Part shown: positions 21,964 through 33,112 of the stretch, one piece after another
Position numbering within the stretch: position 1 is the stretch's first letter
Layout: each line of letters opens with the position of its first letter
Assembly: GCA_905250115.1 (NCBI GenBank)
Contig: CAJNOI010000044.1
Span: 95,613 to 159,612, forward strand
DNA length: 64,000 nucleotides
Direction: 5' to 3'
DNA from: Adineta steineri
Lineage: Eukaryota; Rotifera; Eurotatoria; Adinetida; Adinetidae
Position numbers and translations under genes: made by a program
The notes under the pieces: model-generated
Databases searched by the model: none
Told to the model about the DNA's origin: nothing
Seen by the model: only the letters and a program-made list of their open reading frames with translations

Positions 21964-24900
21964 TATCAAATACGGTACCTATATGCCATTACATAATTCT
22001 GGAAATCTTAGATTCTTCGCAATACTTCTAGTCAATCAAAATGAGATATCTTATACTATAGAAGATGATTTAATTTTAAGAGCTTCTGAAGATTTCCAGT
22101 ACTATGAAAATAAGATTATCTAGTGTATTGCTTGGAAGAATTTAGATGTATGTTAAGGATCGATTACAAACGTTTAAATATCACTACTTAGTGCAAAACT
22201 CAGAGTATACGTTGTATATGGTGACTCAATTGAGATATATTTTCTATACTGCGAAAGAGTTTTATTAAAAAAATCAGAAATAGATATGCTATGTAACTGA
22301 AGATAACTCAAACTATCATCTAGACTTTCATATGCATCGGATACCTAATCTAATTGATTAGTCTATTTAAATGATCTATACGTTGATTTATCATTATAGT
22401 AACCCTCTTATGTAAATATATTATGTTATCTAACTTCGACATTTCTTAAGTCTTGACGAAAATTGAGTTGATCTCAACGACAATATATTTTATCTAGCTA
22501 ATGGTTGGAATGTAATAACACCAATACGGTAATGAAGTATTGGTATTGTCTTACACATGATTCTAACAACATCTTGCTACCATCATATTAAAGGACAGAA
22601 AGCCGTTAGCTATAAACCCTTAACGAAAGGTAAAAACTAAATGATCAGTAAAAAAGAAGCGAAATATTAGTGTAAAATGCGTTTTTCATTAACTATTACG
22701 CTTGATCAATTATCTACGCAGTGTTTCGTAGAATAATGAACGTTTTAGTATTTAAACTGAATTATTAGTAATTAATTTTGTTGTTTCATTACATCATTCT
22801 AGTTATACTATATGATGATTATATATCTAATATATTCCTCGATCATCATCTATATCTGTATCTAGTTATCATTTCTATCATTACCTTACCTACTTGTCCA
22901 TTTTTAACCTACTTCAATTTTTTTACCTAATTGTCATGTTTTGACCTATTTCAATTATAGTACATTTCTTTAATATATTATAATTAGATTTAAGATGAAT
23001 ATGTTATCTTCACCCATTATTTTCTAATCCAGCAAAGGAAATGATTCGCCATATCTTGTCCTTGACTATCTGTCTATTTACTGCTGTATAACTACTTCAC
23101 TTAAAGAATTAAATTAAATAGAATTTTCGATATCAAAATTATTGTCACTGATTTGAATAGAAAATAGCAACAACGTTAGAAATTATGGAAGCATCAACAT
23201 ATGTTTGTAATAAAGAGATAAATACAAACGATACTGCAACGTGTGAAACTAAGAAAAATGTACAGAAGAAAAGGTGTGTGCAGCTGATGAATACGATGAG
23301 TATCTACATCCTCAATTTCTGTTAGTTGTAAATATATAAAAGATATCGTAGTAGTGATTTATACTAAATACAAATGGTATAGTAGCACTTACTTTTCAAT
23401 AATACACAAACACAATCAAAGTTGTCGAAAATGAGATTACTATACTTGTTATCAATTGAAATGACACGCAATTTCTAAAGAAATACGAAATAAGCACCCA
23501 TTTTTATATATAATTTTATAAACGATTCAGTGATGCATAAAGTCATATTTATGTTACCTAATTTTTTTCAATTTTTTTTTGTCTTAATGAAAAAATTATT
23601 AACAGGATTGATTAAAAACAACAGAAAATACATTCGTATTTATTATATTGATGTAGCGCTTATTATTTCTAATTAGCGCAGGTGAGAAAATGAAATGTGA
23701 GTCATTGTTAATTTTTTTTTATCAACAGAATATACAAAGATAATTATACACGCGAGCTTGAATTCAGACGGTATTTACCTTTAATTCTATGTACAATAAT
23801 TATGGAAGTTCTCAAAAATATTTGCAATATAATCAGTTCATTTTATAGATATTTCTAACCAGATATTGACATAATGCTGATAAAAGTACATAGATTCTAC
23901 TCTTTTCTCAATTGATGTTCATATCAGATAAAGAATAATCTCTTTTTAACACTTATAAGTACATTCCGTATCACATATATTCAATAATATTATGTCTTCT
24001 TCGGGAAAATCACATATATAAATATTAGAAGATCTACCAACTCAAGTAACTCCACAATATTAACTTGTATAAATTATATAAACTACAAATATACACTTAG
24101 TTCCGATGCTAGTATATCTAACAATGTATTATTTTTACGATTCAAATTGAATTATGAAAAATAATTTTTCCTTTCTTTTAAATTTGTTTATTTTCTTAAA
24201 CGTTTTGATCTATTTTTTTCTTCATTTGCGGATGAAAGACAGTTAGATCATGTTTCACATTAGATAATATAATTAGTTAGACATATGACAATTTTTATGA
24301 AATAAATGTTTTATTGAAAATACTGATGTTAAAATAATAAAGGACCACTTGACAATCTTGTATACTCGCTGAAAACAAGGATATGGGTATGAGAGATCAG
24401 TTAAAATAAATATAGTCTTATGAAGTTTAAATTACTTTTTATAATGAATCTTATGTGATTCTAAAAAAAGACCAAAGATCTTGTTTAAAGAGAGAGAATG
24501 GTAAAAAGCATACATAACTAATGTTTTGATCGCAAAAGTTTATTTTCTTTAGTTTCATATAGATTAACGAACGATACATGGAGGTAATTAAAGAAGTTTA
24601 GTGCGTATAATAGTAGAGCTAGAATAATTAAATGTCGTCAACATATATTTATTCAATCAACGTATTGTTGTTGTATATGATGCAAAAAGTCTAATATCAA
24701 TGACCCATTAAGCATTGTGATTCTCTTCTTCATTAAATATTCTACTTAAGAAGACTCTCAACTGTTTAGATGCATATATCTATAAAATAGTTGATGATCA
24801 ATATTTTGTAGCACAATTACTTCAGAAAATAATTTCATTTTTACAACTATTTTCCAGATCTTTTGTTAGTGAAGTTGAAGAATTGAGCATGCATATATAC

Positions 24901-25029
24901 AACACGATCTTGTTTCTACAAGTATATAGTTCTTAAAAAGATATATACCCTCAAGATAAGAACTCATAATATAGTTACTACAATCATACCTTGTTTTTTT
25001 ATGTCATTATTTGACATTCATACAAATTG
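21964..25029. other. 3-kb AT-rich gene desert
   Basis: No frame, RNA gene or clear repeat was recognised on either strand. Only short local similarities were noticed (for example two near-copies of an ACCTACTTCAATT-type segment around 22905-22965). Confidence 0.55.
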
Positions 25030-25636
25030 ATGGCAGCACAAACATTACTTGTTGCTTATTATTCTTTAACCTTAGTCATTGTTGGTACTCTGTTCAGTTT
25101 TTTCACGTTTATTATACTTTGTCGATTAAAATTGAGAAATAGGAGAGCTAAATCAACACTTTATTATCTATGTACAATAGCTATTTTTGATATTTTAATG
25201 TTATATGGATGGAATCTTGATCATTACCTATGGATTTACTCTTCAAACATCATCAATAAGTTTATGTAGATTTTCATCTTTTTTTAATTATTTTACTTGT
25301 CAATCTTCAGCTTGGCTTCGAATATTTATTTGTCTTGATCGATATTTATCCTTAAGTTGTCTCCAACCTACATGGTTCCATCGTCCAAAAAATACATTTA
25401 TTATTATAATATGTATTCTTGTATTTTTTATTTTATTCAATGCTATATTCTTCGTCTACGGATGTTCTTATAAAACAGATGGTACTATACAAGTTCATTC
25501 ATGGGCATTTTCAATCTATCCTCTATGGGATTATATTAATTTAGGTGTATATAATTGTATTCCATTTCTATTAATGGTTATATTTAATAGTGGTGTTATT
25601 TATCATTTAATAACATTTGGAAAATTTCGTCGATAA
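25030..25636 (+). pseudogene. truncated, frameshifted rhodopsin-type GPCR
   Basis: Membrane segments 1-5 of a class-A (peptide receptor-like) GPCR are readable. TM1-TM2 are in one frame from ATG 25030 (LVIVGTLFSFFTFIILCRL, then IAIFDILMLYGWNLDH). TM3-TM5 are in another frame (QSSAWLRIFICLDRYLS with the DRY-type box; IIIICILVFFILFNAIFF; CIPFLLMVIFNSGVIYHLI). The frame changes between about 25205 and 25265 with no plausible intron. The protein stops at 25636 right after TM5, so TM6, TM7 and the tail are missing. Either a real pseudogene or a one-base sequence error plus a truncated gene. No ligand can be named. Confidence 0.7.
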
Positions 25637-25937
25637 GTTTTTATATTTATCCAACACAAATAAAATAATCATCGAGCTCTAAGGCAGATATAAATGTTTT
25701 AATCCTGCTTATTTTATCAATAAAGTTCATCGAATATTTTAAATAAAATTTTATTGTTACTATTCTTAATCGTTATAAAAAAGCTTTATTTTCAAAATGA
25801 TATCACTAATCTTTTAAACAGAAGTACAACAAATTATCAAATAATTGAAACAACTTCATACATTTATCTTTCTCGTTGATTAAATAAGAATCATATAAAT
25901 AATTTCGAATCAAAATTTTATATATATATATACACAA
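25637..25937. other. short intergenic region
   Basis: 301 bp of AT-rich DNA between the GPCR remnant and the RAD51 stop, with an AATAAA-type hexamer near 25660. Nothing else seen. Confidence 0.6.
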
Positions 25938-27305
25938 TTAACAAAGATCTTTGGGTGCTGCATCAACAATTCCTTCAGGACCAATAGCAAATACAGCATC
26001 AGTTTCCGGTAAACATGGACTATCTGCAACATGACATATACGTGAATCACCTTTGCCTTTTTTTAAATAAAGTCTAAAATGAATCAATCGATCGTTGAAA
26101 AATTAAACTATGATAATAATAGTTACCGCGTTGTAGATGCATGAGCCATAACATTGCCACCAATAGGTTTCTTTTGATCACCATACATTGCATTCCCATC
26201 AACTGTAGCAACAACTTGATTTGTAAGTAATACAGCAACACCAAACTAAAACAAATATAAATTATCTTAATTTATTCATATCATATTTAATCGTACTTCA
26301 TCTGTGATACGTAATAACATACGCATGAATTTAGCTAATTGCATCTGTCTTGCAGCTAATTCACCACGACCTGAATAATCAGTTCGAAAAAGTGATGTGG
26401 CACTATCGACAATTAATACTGCATATCTATATTAGTAATCATTTTTTGTTTATCTCTAATAATAAAAATTTCTTATTAACCTTGATTCACACATCATAGC
26501 TGTTGCCATATATAATAATTGAATTTGATGATCAGTATTATAAGCACGTGCATAAGCAATATTATCTAAAACATCTTGACCTGAAAGACCATATCGTTCA
26601 GCAATAGCCAATAAACGTTCAGGACGAAATGAACCTTCTGTATCAATATAAATTGCTTTACCTTCGCCACCACCCATATCAATGGGTAACTAAAAAAAAC
26701 GATTTTATTATACAAAAGCAGATAATTTGAGAAAAAATTACTTGACAAGTCACAGCAACTTGATGACATAATTGTGATTTACCACAACGATATTCACCAT
26801 ATAATTCTGTAATAGAACCAGTTTCAAAACCACCTTGTAATTGTTTATCAAGTTCTTTTGAGCCAGTTGTTAATTGAATAATTTCTGAACGTTTTTGATG
26901 ATATTCAGTAGCTGTTGTAAAACCCATAGGAACAAGTTTTGCTGCTTCAGCCTAAACAAAAAAATTTTTCAAATTTCTTTCAATTATTATTAAACTACTT
27001 ACAGCTAATTTATCAGCTTTTGCATCACTAATACCTTTGACGGCTAAAAGACTTTTTCGTGGTGCAAATGCAATAGATTCAACAGTACAAAAGCCTGCTT
27101 CTTGTAATTTTTTTAAATCTGCAGTACCAATACCACATGATTTATCTAATTTAGTGATGGGTGTTGGTCCACTGGTTTCACTATCACCTGATACACTATC
27201 ATTAACTTGAAGTGCAGCAGTGACGGCAGCTGGTGCTTGAACTGATAAAGTTGTGTCCTTGTCTGCTTCGCTTGTTGATTCACGAGTTTTTGTTTTTGGA
27301 GGCAT
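25938..27305 (-). CDS. RAD51: RAD51 recombinase
   Basis: Forms the nucleoprotein filament for homologous-recombination strand exchange, and is of obvious relevance to desiccation-induced breaks in bdelloids. Six exons: 27003-27305, 26742-26951, 26481-26689, 26297-26426, 26127-26245, 25938-26073 (about 368 aa; human 339). The extra length is an acidic, Ser/Thr-rich N-terminus. The HhH domain is present ([20 protein letters not shown]), as are the polymerisation motif GFTTATE, Walker A GEYRCGKS (about 153-160; human has GEFRTGKT), Walker B-type [10 protein letters not shown], loop 1 [15 protein letters not shown], loop 2 region [17 protein letters not shown], and a C-terminal [13 protein letters not shown]. 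It is divergent from VPS72 across 616 bp, and its partner-like gene RAD51AP1 lies 6 kb to the right. Confidence 0.96.
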
Positions 27306-27921
27306 GATTATTAAAAAACGAAATTGATTGAACTATCTTTGTATTTAGTTCGTTCTTAAAGACATATTTGAACCAATAAACATAGGTTTAGTTCGGAATC
27401 AATGGATGCTAGATGTCAGGTTTCATATAAGATAGACAAATCTGATTGGTTGAATTAAATTCCAAATTTTACCAAATATGCTACTGAAATACACAATACA
27501 TTTATAAAACGAACACTGTTCAGGTATGATTTCTGCATATCAACTATTGTTTCTTTGTAAAAAAAACTATTTTAGAGTCTATATGTATATATAGAATATC
27601 GAATTAACAATTCCCTTTTGTTTATTCTAGAATGAGCAGTTTCAAAAATGTGTTTTCAGAATGAACTTATTGTTCAACTACGCTGTAGTTTTTTTATTAT
27701 ACATAGGTTTCCTATTAGAAATGCTTTTGAAATTCAATTAAGTTTCGAAAAATTTTCATAGTTTATAAGAAAAAGTATTTGAATATCGACATAAGTTTGA
27801 CCCTAAGATTCGAATGAAAATATAAAATATTTCTAGATCAAACTGAATTCCATAATTTCCTATCTATCTAAGAACTTTATTCTATCTTTTAATGAAATTG
27901 CAAATATTTTAGAAATAAAAA
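27306..27921. other. divergent promoter region RAD51/VPS72
   Basis: 616 bp between two outward-facing starts, so probably a bidirectional promoter. AT-rich; no specific element could be identified by eye. Confidence 0.55.
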
Positions 27922-29276
27922 ATGTCGTTTGCTGCTGAGCGAGAACGTCGTCAAACAGCCGGTAATCGTCTCAAGCGTTTGCTCGAACAACAGGAAGATC
28001 CCGATGATGAATTTTATGGTACAGCTTATGGTGGTTTTCTCGATGTAAGAAAAATATTCTTCTTAATATTTTATTTATTTTCATATGTTCAGGAAGAAGA
28101 AGATAATGATTATCATTCAGAAGATTCGGAAGAAGATGTTGTTGATTCAGATTTTGATCAAAATGATGAACAACAACAACAAGCTGAAGATGATTCAGAA
28201 CAAACAGATACAAGTAAAAAACGAAAAAATGAGGAAGATAGTGATGGTGATGAAACATCAAAACGTAAAAGAAAAAAAGTTGTTTATCAAGCGCAAAGTC
28301 TTCAACAAGAAGTAAGGAAATTTAGTTTTTTTTCTTCTTCTTTTCTTTTGTATTATATTATTTTTCTAGTTAAAAGCTCAGAAAAAAGAAGAGCAAGAAA
28401 AAACAGGAGATTCGAAATTAACTCGACAACAACAGAAAAAAGTGAATACACCTAACATCGGTAATTTTGAGATAACAAAAATATTTTTTTCAATAATTTT
28501 TTTCATTTGATTTAGAGGCTAAAACATTACGCAATTCTACTAGTGTTAAACGAGTTGAACTTGAAAAACGACAAAAAGATCGACAAGAACGTCGTAGTTA
28601 TCTTAAAGGTGTTGCTTCATTACGAAATACTCGAGAAGTTAGAAAACTTACTCAAGAAGAATTACTTGAAGAAGCTAAAATAACAGGTAAAAATAACAAG
28701 ATAAAAAAAAATAACATAAATTAAATTTTTGTTTTCTTCTTAATTTTTAGAGGAAATTAACATGGAATCATTAGGTAAATTTGTCTTATTTAAAAAGAAA
28801 ACAAATATATATTTTTTTTTGTAAATATTTTTTCAGAGGCTTATCAACAAATTGAATTAAAGAAGAAAGAAAATAAACGTAATAAATTAATTCATGAATG
28901 TCCACGTATTTGTTCAAGTTCAATGACAATTTTAAATGAAACAAATGATCAATGGAATGATATTCTTGATCCAAGCTATCAATTAGAAGCAATACCAGAA
29001 CGATATTCACGTACATTTGTTTCATTTACACATCTTCAAACTTATAATGATACATTTTCAAAACTAAATGCATCAAATCGTCATCGACGTCGTTTATGTC
29101 CAATAACAGGAATGCCTGCACAATATTTTGATCCATTAACACAAATGCCTTATGCTACATTAGAAGCATATCAAATTCTTCGACGAATTCATGCTGAAGA
29201 ATTAAAAAAACAAAAACGAACAACATCAGTTTTAATTGATGCTCAAAGAGATGTTAATCTTAATATTCTTCGTTGA
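27922..29276 (+). CDS. VPS72: VPS72/YL1, H2A.Z-deposition subunit of SRCAP/SWR1
   Basis: Histone H2A.Z-H2B chaperone of the SWR1/SRCAP remodeller and of TIP60. Six exons: 27922-28044, 28093-28311, 28370-28460, 28516-28686, 28751-28774, 28837-29276 (about 355 aa; human 364). The N-terminal YL1 signature is clear (RQTAGNRLKRLLEQQ, DEFYGTAYGGFLD), followed by an acidic tract and a lysine-rich nuclear-localisation segment (KRKRKK). The C-terminal YL1_C domain reads CPITGMPAQYFDPLTQMPYA. The fifth exon is only 24 nt, flanked by good splice sites and in phase. Confidence 0.93.
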
Positions 29277-30119
29277 TTTGTAAATAAATATTCAATCAAG
29301 ATTAATTTGTTCATACTTGATAGAAATCTTTTTTCAAGATAAATAGTATTTAACATTGTTTTCTCCAATTTTTTCGATCATTTGGGATACAAATCCAATA
29401 ATATGCATTATACGATAGCATGAAAGTCAATTATTGCTTTTGGAATAAGGATGTACCGAGCCTCTCGAGTTCGGTCAGGGCTCGGGTGTGCTGATGAGTA
29501 TGGATGAGAGTGGAAGTGTGAGCGAGTGTGGGTGTGGTGAGTGCGGATACTATCCTTTTCCCTCTCATTCACATTTTCACCCACACTCTTACCCACACTC
29601 TCAGTCATACTTTCACCCGCACTCCCACCCATACTCATTCACACCCACACCCTCAAAGATATATCACAGCAATGTCTGATAATCCTCTCGTCAACTTATT
29701 CTTTTTATGAAAACTTCAATAGGAATGTTCGATTTATATTATTAAGCAAGATTCATCGTTATCTCTTCATCTCATACTTTTAACGATTGAATAATTTAAA
29801 TTAATTTTAAGATAGACTTAAATAATTGTTCGGAAACTGCTTCGTCAATATTGATTGCAGAACTTAAGATAATATCTTTATTATGAAACAAGATTGAGCA
29901 TTAGTATTTATTCGTATGATTATATAATGTGGTTGTCGTTGTAAATGCAACGTGTATGAAATACAGAAAGAAGAAAAAAATGACTACACAATTCAATTTT
30001 GATATGTAAATTTTCAAAAAGAAACACAAAAAGAGATTACATATATTTATATGGAATGAGCGAAACGGTAAATAGTTGAGAAGAAAAAAAACTTATTGCA
30101 AGTAGATCTATATAAATTA
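29277..30119. other. convergent intergenic region VPS72/aPKC
   Basis: 843 bp between two 3' ends. It contains the longest telomere-like inverted repeat in the window (29481-29652). The rest is AT-rich. Confidence 0.6.
29481..29652. repeat. inverted degenerate TGTGGG array (copy C)
   Basis: A G-rich stretch with TGTGGG and variants (GAGTGTGGGTGTGGTGAG core) at about 29481-29547 is followed by a C-rich stretch (CACCCACACTCTTACCCACA to ACACCCACACCC) at about 29578-29652. The hexamers are degenerate (GAGTGG, GTGAGC and similar). Open frames across it on both strands are a by-product of the periodic repeat. Confidence 0.65.
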
Positions 30120-32958
30120 TTAAACATTGCCTTCAACAGTCATAATTAATGGATTAACATATTCAAAACCTTCAAATTCTGATTGTTGTATACGAGCTAA
30201 AATTTGCTCATCTTCAGGTGTTAAAACAACATCTTCATTTGTAAATTGTGGATCAAAATGTGAAAGATCTTGATCTTCAGTTAATATTGGTTTATAGGGT
30301 GGAACAATTTGTTTTGATTCTAAACGTTGCCAATCAATAGCTGGATGAAAAAATGGATGTAAACATATATCTTGAAAGCCAGCTCGACAACCTAATGTTT
30401 GATCATAACGACATCCAAGACGATTTTGTGGATCTTTATTAAGAAAACCTTCAAGAACATTTTTTGCTCGAACAGTTAATGAACGTGGTATACGTATGGG
30501 TTGTTCAAGAATAACTTGAAATAAACGATCTTCGGTATTTAAATCAGGATTTTCAGCTGAACCAACTATTTCAAATGGTGAACGTCCAGCCATCATTTCA
30601 AACATAAGCACACCTATACGAAACAAAAAAAATAGAATTCAAATAATATAATTCATTTGTTTTTTACCAAGTGCCCACCAATCTACACTAAAATTATAAT
30701 CATGATTACGTAACATTTCAGGTGCTAAATAATTTGGTGTACCACAAAATGTACTTGTTCGTTCATCACGTTTAAAATCTAAACCTTCTTTACACATTCC
30801 ATAATCCGTTAATTTGATATGACCTTCAGCATCAAGTAAAACATTATCTAATTTTAAATCACGATAAATAACACCATGTTCATGTAAAAAATGTAAAGCA
30901 ACTGTTATTTCTGCTGCATAAAATCTAGCACTTGATTCAGGTAATTTTCGTTGTCGTTGCATATGATACATTAAATCTCCACCAGTAACAAATTCAATAA
31001 CAAAAAAAAGTCTTGATGCTGTTTGAAAACATGAATGTAAACCAACGAGAAATGGATGATTTGTTGCTTTTTCAAAAACATTTTTTTCACATTGAATCCA
31101 ATCAATATCTTCGTCATCATTAACAATTGATTTTTTTATTACTTTCATTGCATATAAACGTGGTGTTTGATTATTATTATTTTTATTATTATTATTACGT
31201 AAATGTCGAGGTCGATATTCTGCTAAGAAAACTTTAGCATATGAACCACGACCAATTACTTTAAGTAATTCAAAATCTTGTAAACTTATTATGGGAGAAG
31301 TTGATGTAGAATTATGTATAGCAGCAGCTGCATCGATATAATTACTATTAGCACCACTTGGATCATCAATTGGACTCTGACCAAGATCTGCAACACCTAA
31401 ACATATGATTTGTTATATATATATTAGTACAAGCGTTATGATAGGGATTTAGTAAGGCGAGATTAAATTAGTAAGCGCTCACATATTTCAACATCTGTAA
31501 ATGTTTCCGTCGCTGGTTCTAGTTTAATACAAAAAGAAACAAAAAGGAATAAATGGCTATATTGTTCTTTTAAATGTGTATAAGTAGATAGTGAAGTGAA
31601 ACATATTGGCGATTACCCTAATAACGCCGAAAATAAAAATGTCGAAAGAGAAAAATATCGAAAACCCAAATGTGGCATAATCAGAAAAGTAGGAATGTTG
31701 AGAATGAAAGAAAATAGAAGTAGAAACACCCTTCTTCCTCACCCACACTATTATATTGCCGCCTGCACCCTCATTTTTATATTCGATATTTTAATTTTCG
31801 ATATTTTGATATTTCGACATTTTTATGTTTCGATCATATTAGGGTTAACCATATTGGTGAAGGATACCGATCACTCTGTCAATTCTGACCTTATGTGATT
31901 GTATAACTGTTATAAGACAATGAATCTAATTATTCGACTCTGTATATTGGCCAACAGTAGACCTTAGTGATGCTATCCTCTGTAAAAATCGATCTGAAGA
32001 AGTATGACAGCTATACTTCTCTGTAATTCTTTATTAAAATGTAAAATCTCATAGGGTTTGTTAACTAAATATATTCCCTTATCAGAAAGAATAAACACTC
32101 CGATGAAATTGTAATCTAAAATTTTCTTTGACTATATTACCTTGAGCTCTTTTTAATGGACCAGGTTCAACAATATTTGGTATTTTTTGTTTACCCATAG
32201 AATCTTTCGTATTCATAACACTAGCACCAGTTGGTCTATTTCGATCAATTTGTTCATTAATTCCATTTGTTGTATTACCAACAGACGGATGTCTTCCATT
32301 TGTATCAGTTAATTTTGTATGTTGTGGTGATGTTGTACCACAAACAATTCGTAATTGTTTTACACATCGTTTATGAACAAGAACCTTAATTTTGTAAAAT
32401 ACAAACTTTTTTTTCTATCTAATCTATTTAACTTACTCGACAATCAAGACATTTATAACCTTGTCTACCTAAACCCCATAAACGATCATTACATACAGTA
32501 CAAGCAGCTGTTGTACTAAAACGTTTTGCTTGATATCGATGTCCATTAATTAAATAAAGTTTTCTCCAACGACGTGCACCACGTCTATATATAAGTGGAT
32601 CTTCACCGGGACATAAAAGTCCAGGTTGTTCAGGTCGATTTGGAAAAACATGTATATGTAATTCTTTATCAGAATTTTTTTTATATAAACGTATAGCTGT
32701 ATTTAATTCTCTTTGTGATGACATTGTTATAGCATCTAATGATTCATCAAGCCATTTAATAGTAAATGTTGGTGGATTTGTTAATGTTAAATGACATATT
32801 GAACATAAATGATTATAAAATGATTCTAATGTTAAATTTAATGGCAAATAAATAACAGTAGCTTGTTGTTGATAATGTATTAAAAATTTAACTGTTGTTG
32901 TTAAATCATTATTATTATGATTTTCTTCATTTTCCATTGATGTCATTAATGTTGTCAT
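30120..32958 (-). CDS. atypical protein kinase C (iota/zeta type)
   Basis: Ser/Thr kinase of the PAR6-PAR3 polarity complex. Five exons: 32437-32958, 32141-32384, 31483-31518, 30668-31396, 30120-30613 (about 674 aa; human iota 596). A PB1 domain is at about 22-108 (binds PAR6), the pseudosubstrate [12 protein letters not shown] at about 124-135, and a C1 domain at about 140-190 ([19 protein letters not shown]). The kinase domain starts near 309 with glycine loop GRGSYAKV; it carries IYRDLKLDN and the activation loop [10 protein letters not shown]. The hydrophobic motif FEGFEYVNP has the phosphomimic Glu that defines aPKC. Odd: an Asn-rich insert (about residues 335-343) in the beta2-beta3 region of the kinase, and a 36-nt exon 3. 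A 240-bp inverted-repeat element sits in intron 2. It is the last gene of a possible operon. Confidence 0.95.
31602..31857. mobile_element. 240-bp inverted-repeat element with 8-bp target-site duplication
   Basis: Element 31610-31849 is flanked by the exact 8-bp direct repeat CATATTGG (31602-31609 and 31850-31857). Its ends are inverted: left ACCCTAAT then ATAAAAATGTCGAAA, right TTTCGACATTTTTAT then ATTAGGGT. The inner arms carry repeated TTCGATATTTT-type units. No coding capacity. It lies in aPKC intron 2. The clean duplication indicates fairly recent insertion by an hAT-type or similar transposase. Confidence 0.8.
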
Positions 32959-32982
32959 TACATTTAAATTTTGGAATGTTTA

Positions 32983-32985
32983 TCT
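32983..32985 (-). promoter_or_regulatory. candidate trans-splice acceptor before aPKC
   Basis: TATATTTCTAG ends 25 nt upstream of the aPKC ATG on the minus strand and fits a splice acceptor. The previous same-strand gene stops only 154 nt upstream. Bdelloids add a spliced leader to many mRNAs. Inference only. Confidence 0.35.
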
Positions 32986-33090
32986 AGAAATATAATCAAT
33001 ATTCTTATTTCTTTTCTCTTGAGATTATTTGAAAACAACATTCATCTGTACAATAAATACACATTTAAACAGGGATTAAGAATAGAACAC

Positions 33091-33108
33091 ACACACACAC
33101 ACACACAT
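33091..33108. repeat. CA microsatellite
   Basis: An uninterrupted (AC)n dinucleotide run of roughly nine to ten units in the 3' flank of the RAD51AP1-like gene. Confidence 0.85.
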
Positions 33109-33112
33109 GTAG

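Noticed and set aside
29408..29783. Four overlapping frames on both strands
   Set aside because: All arise from the hexamer-periodic TGTGGG repeat, which lacks stops in most frames.
31596..31898. 100-codon frame in aPKC intron 2
   Set aside because: It spans the inverted-repeat element and its target duplication; the translation has no domain.
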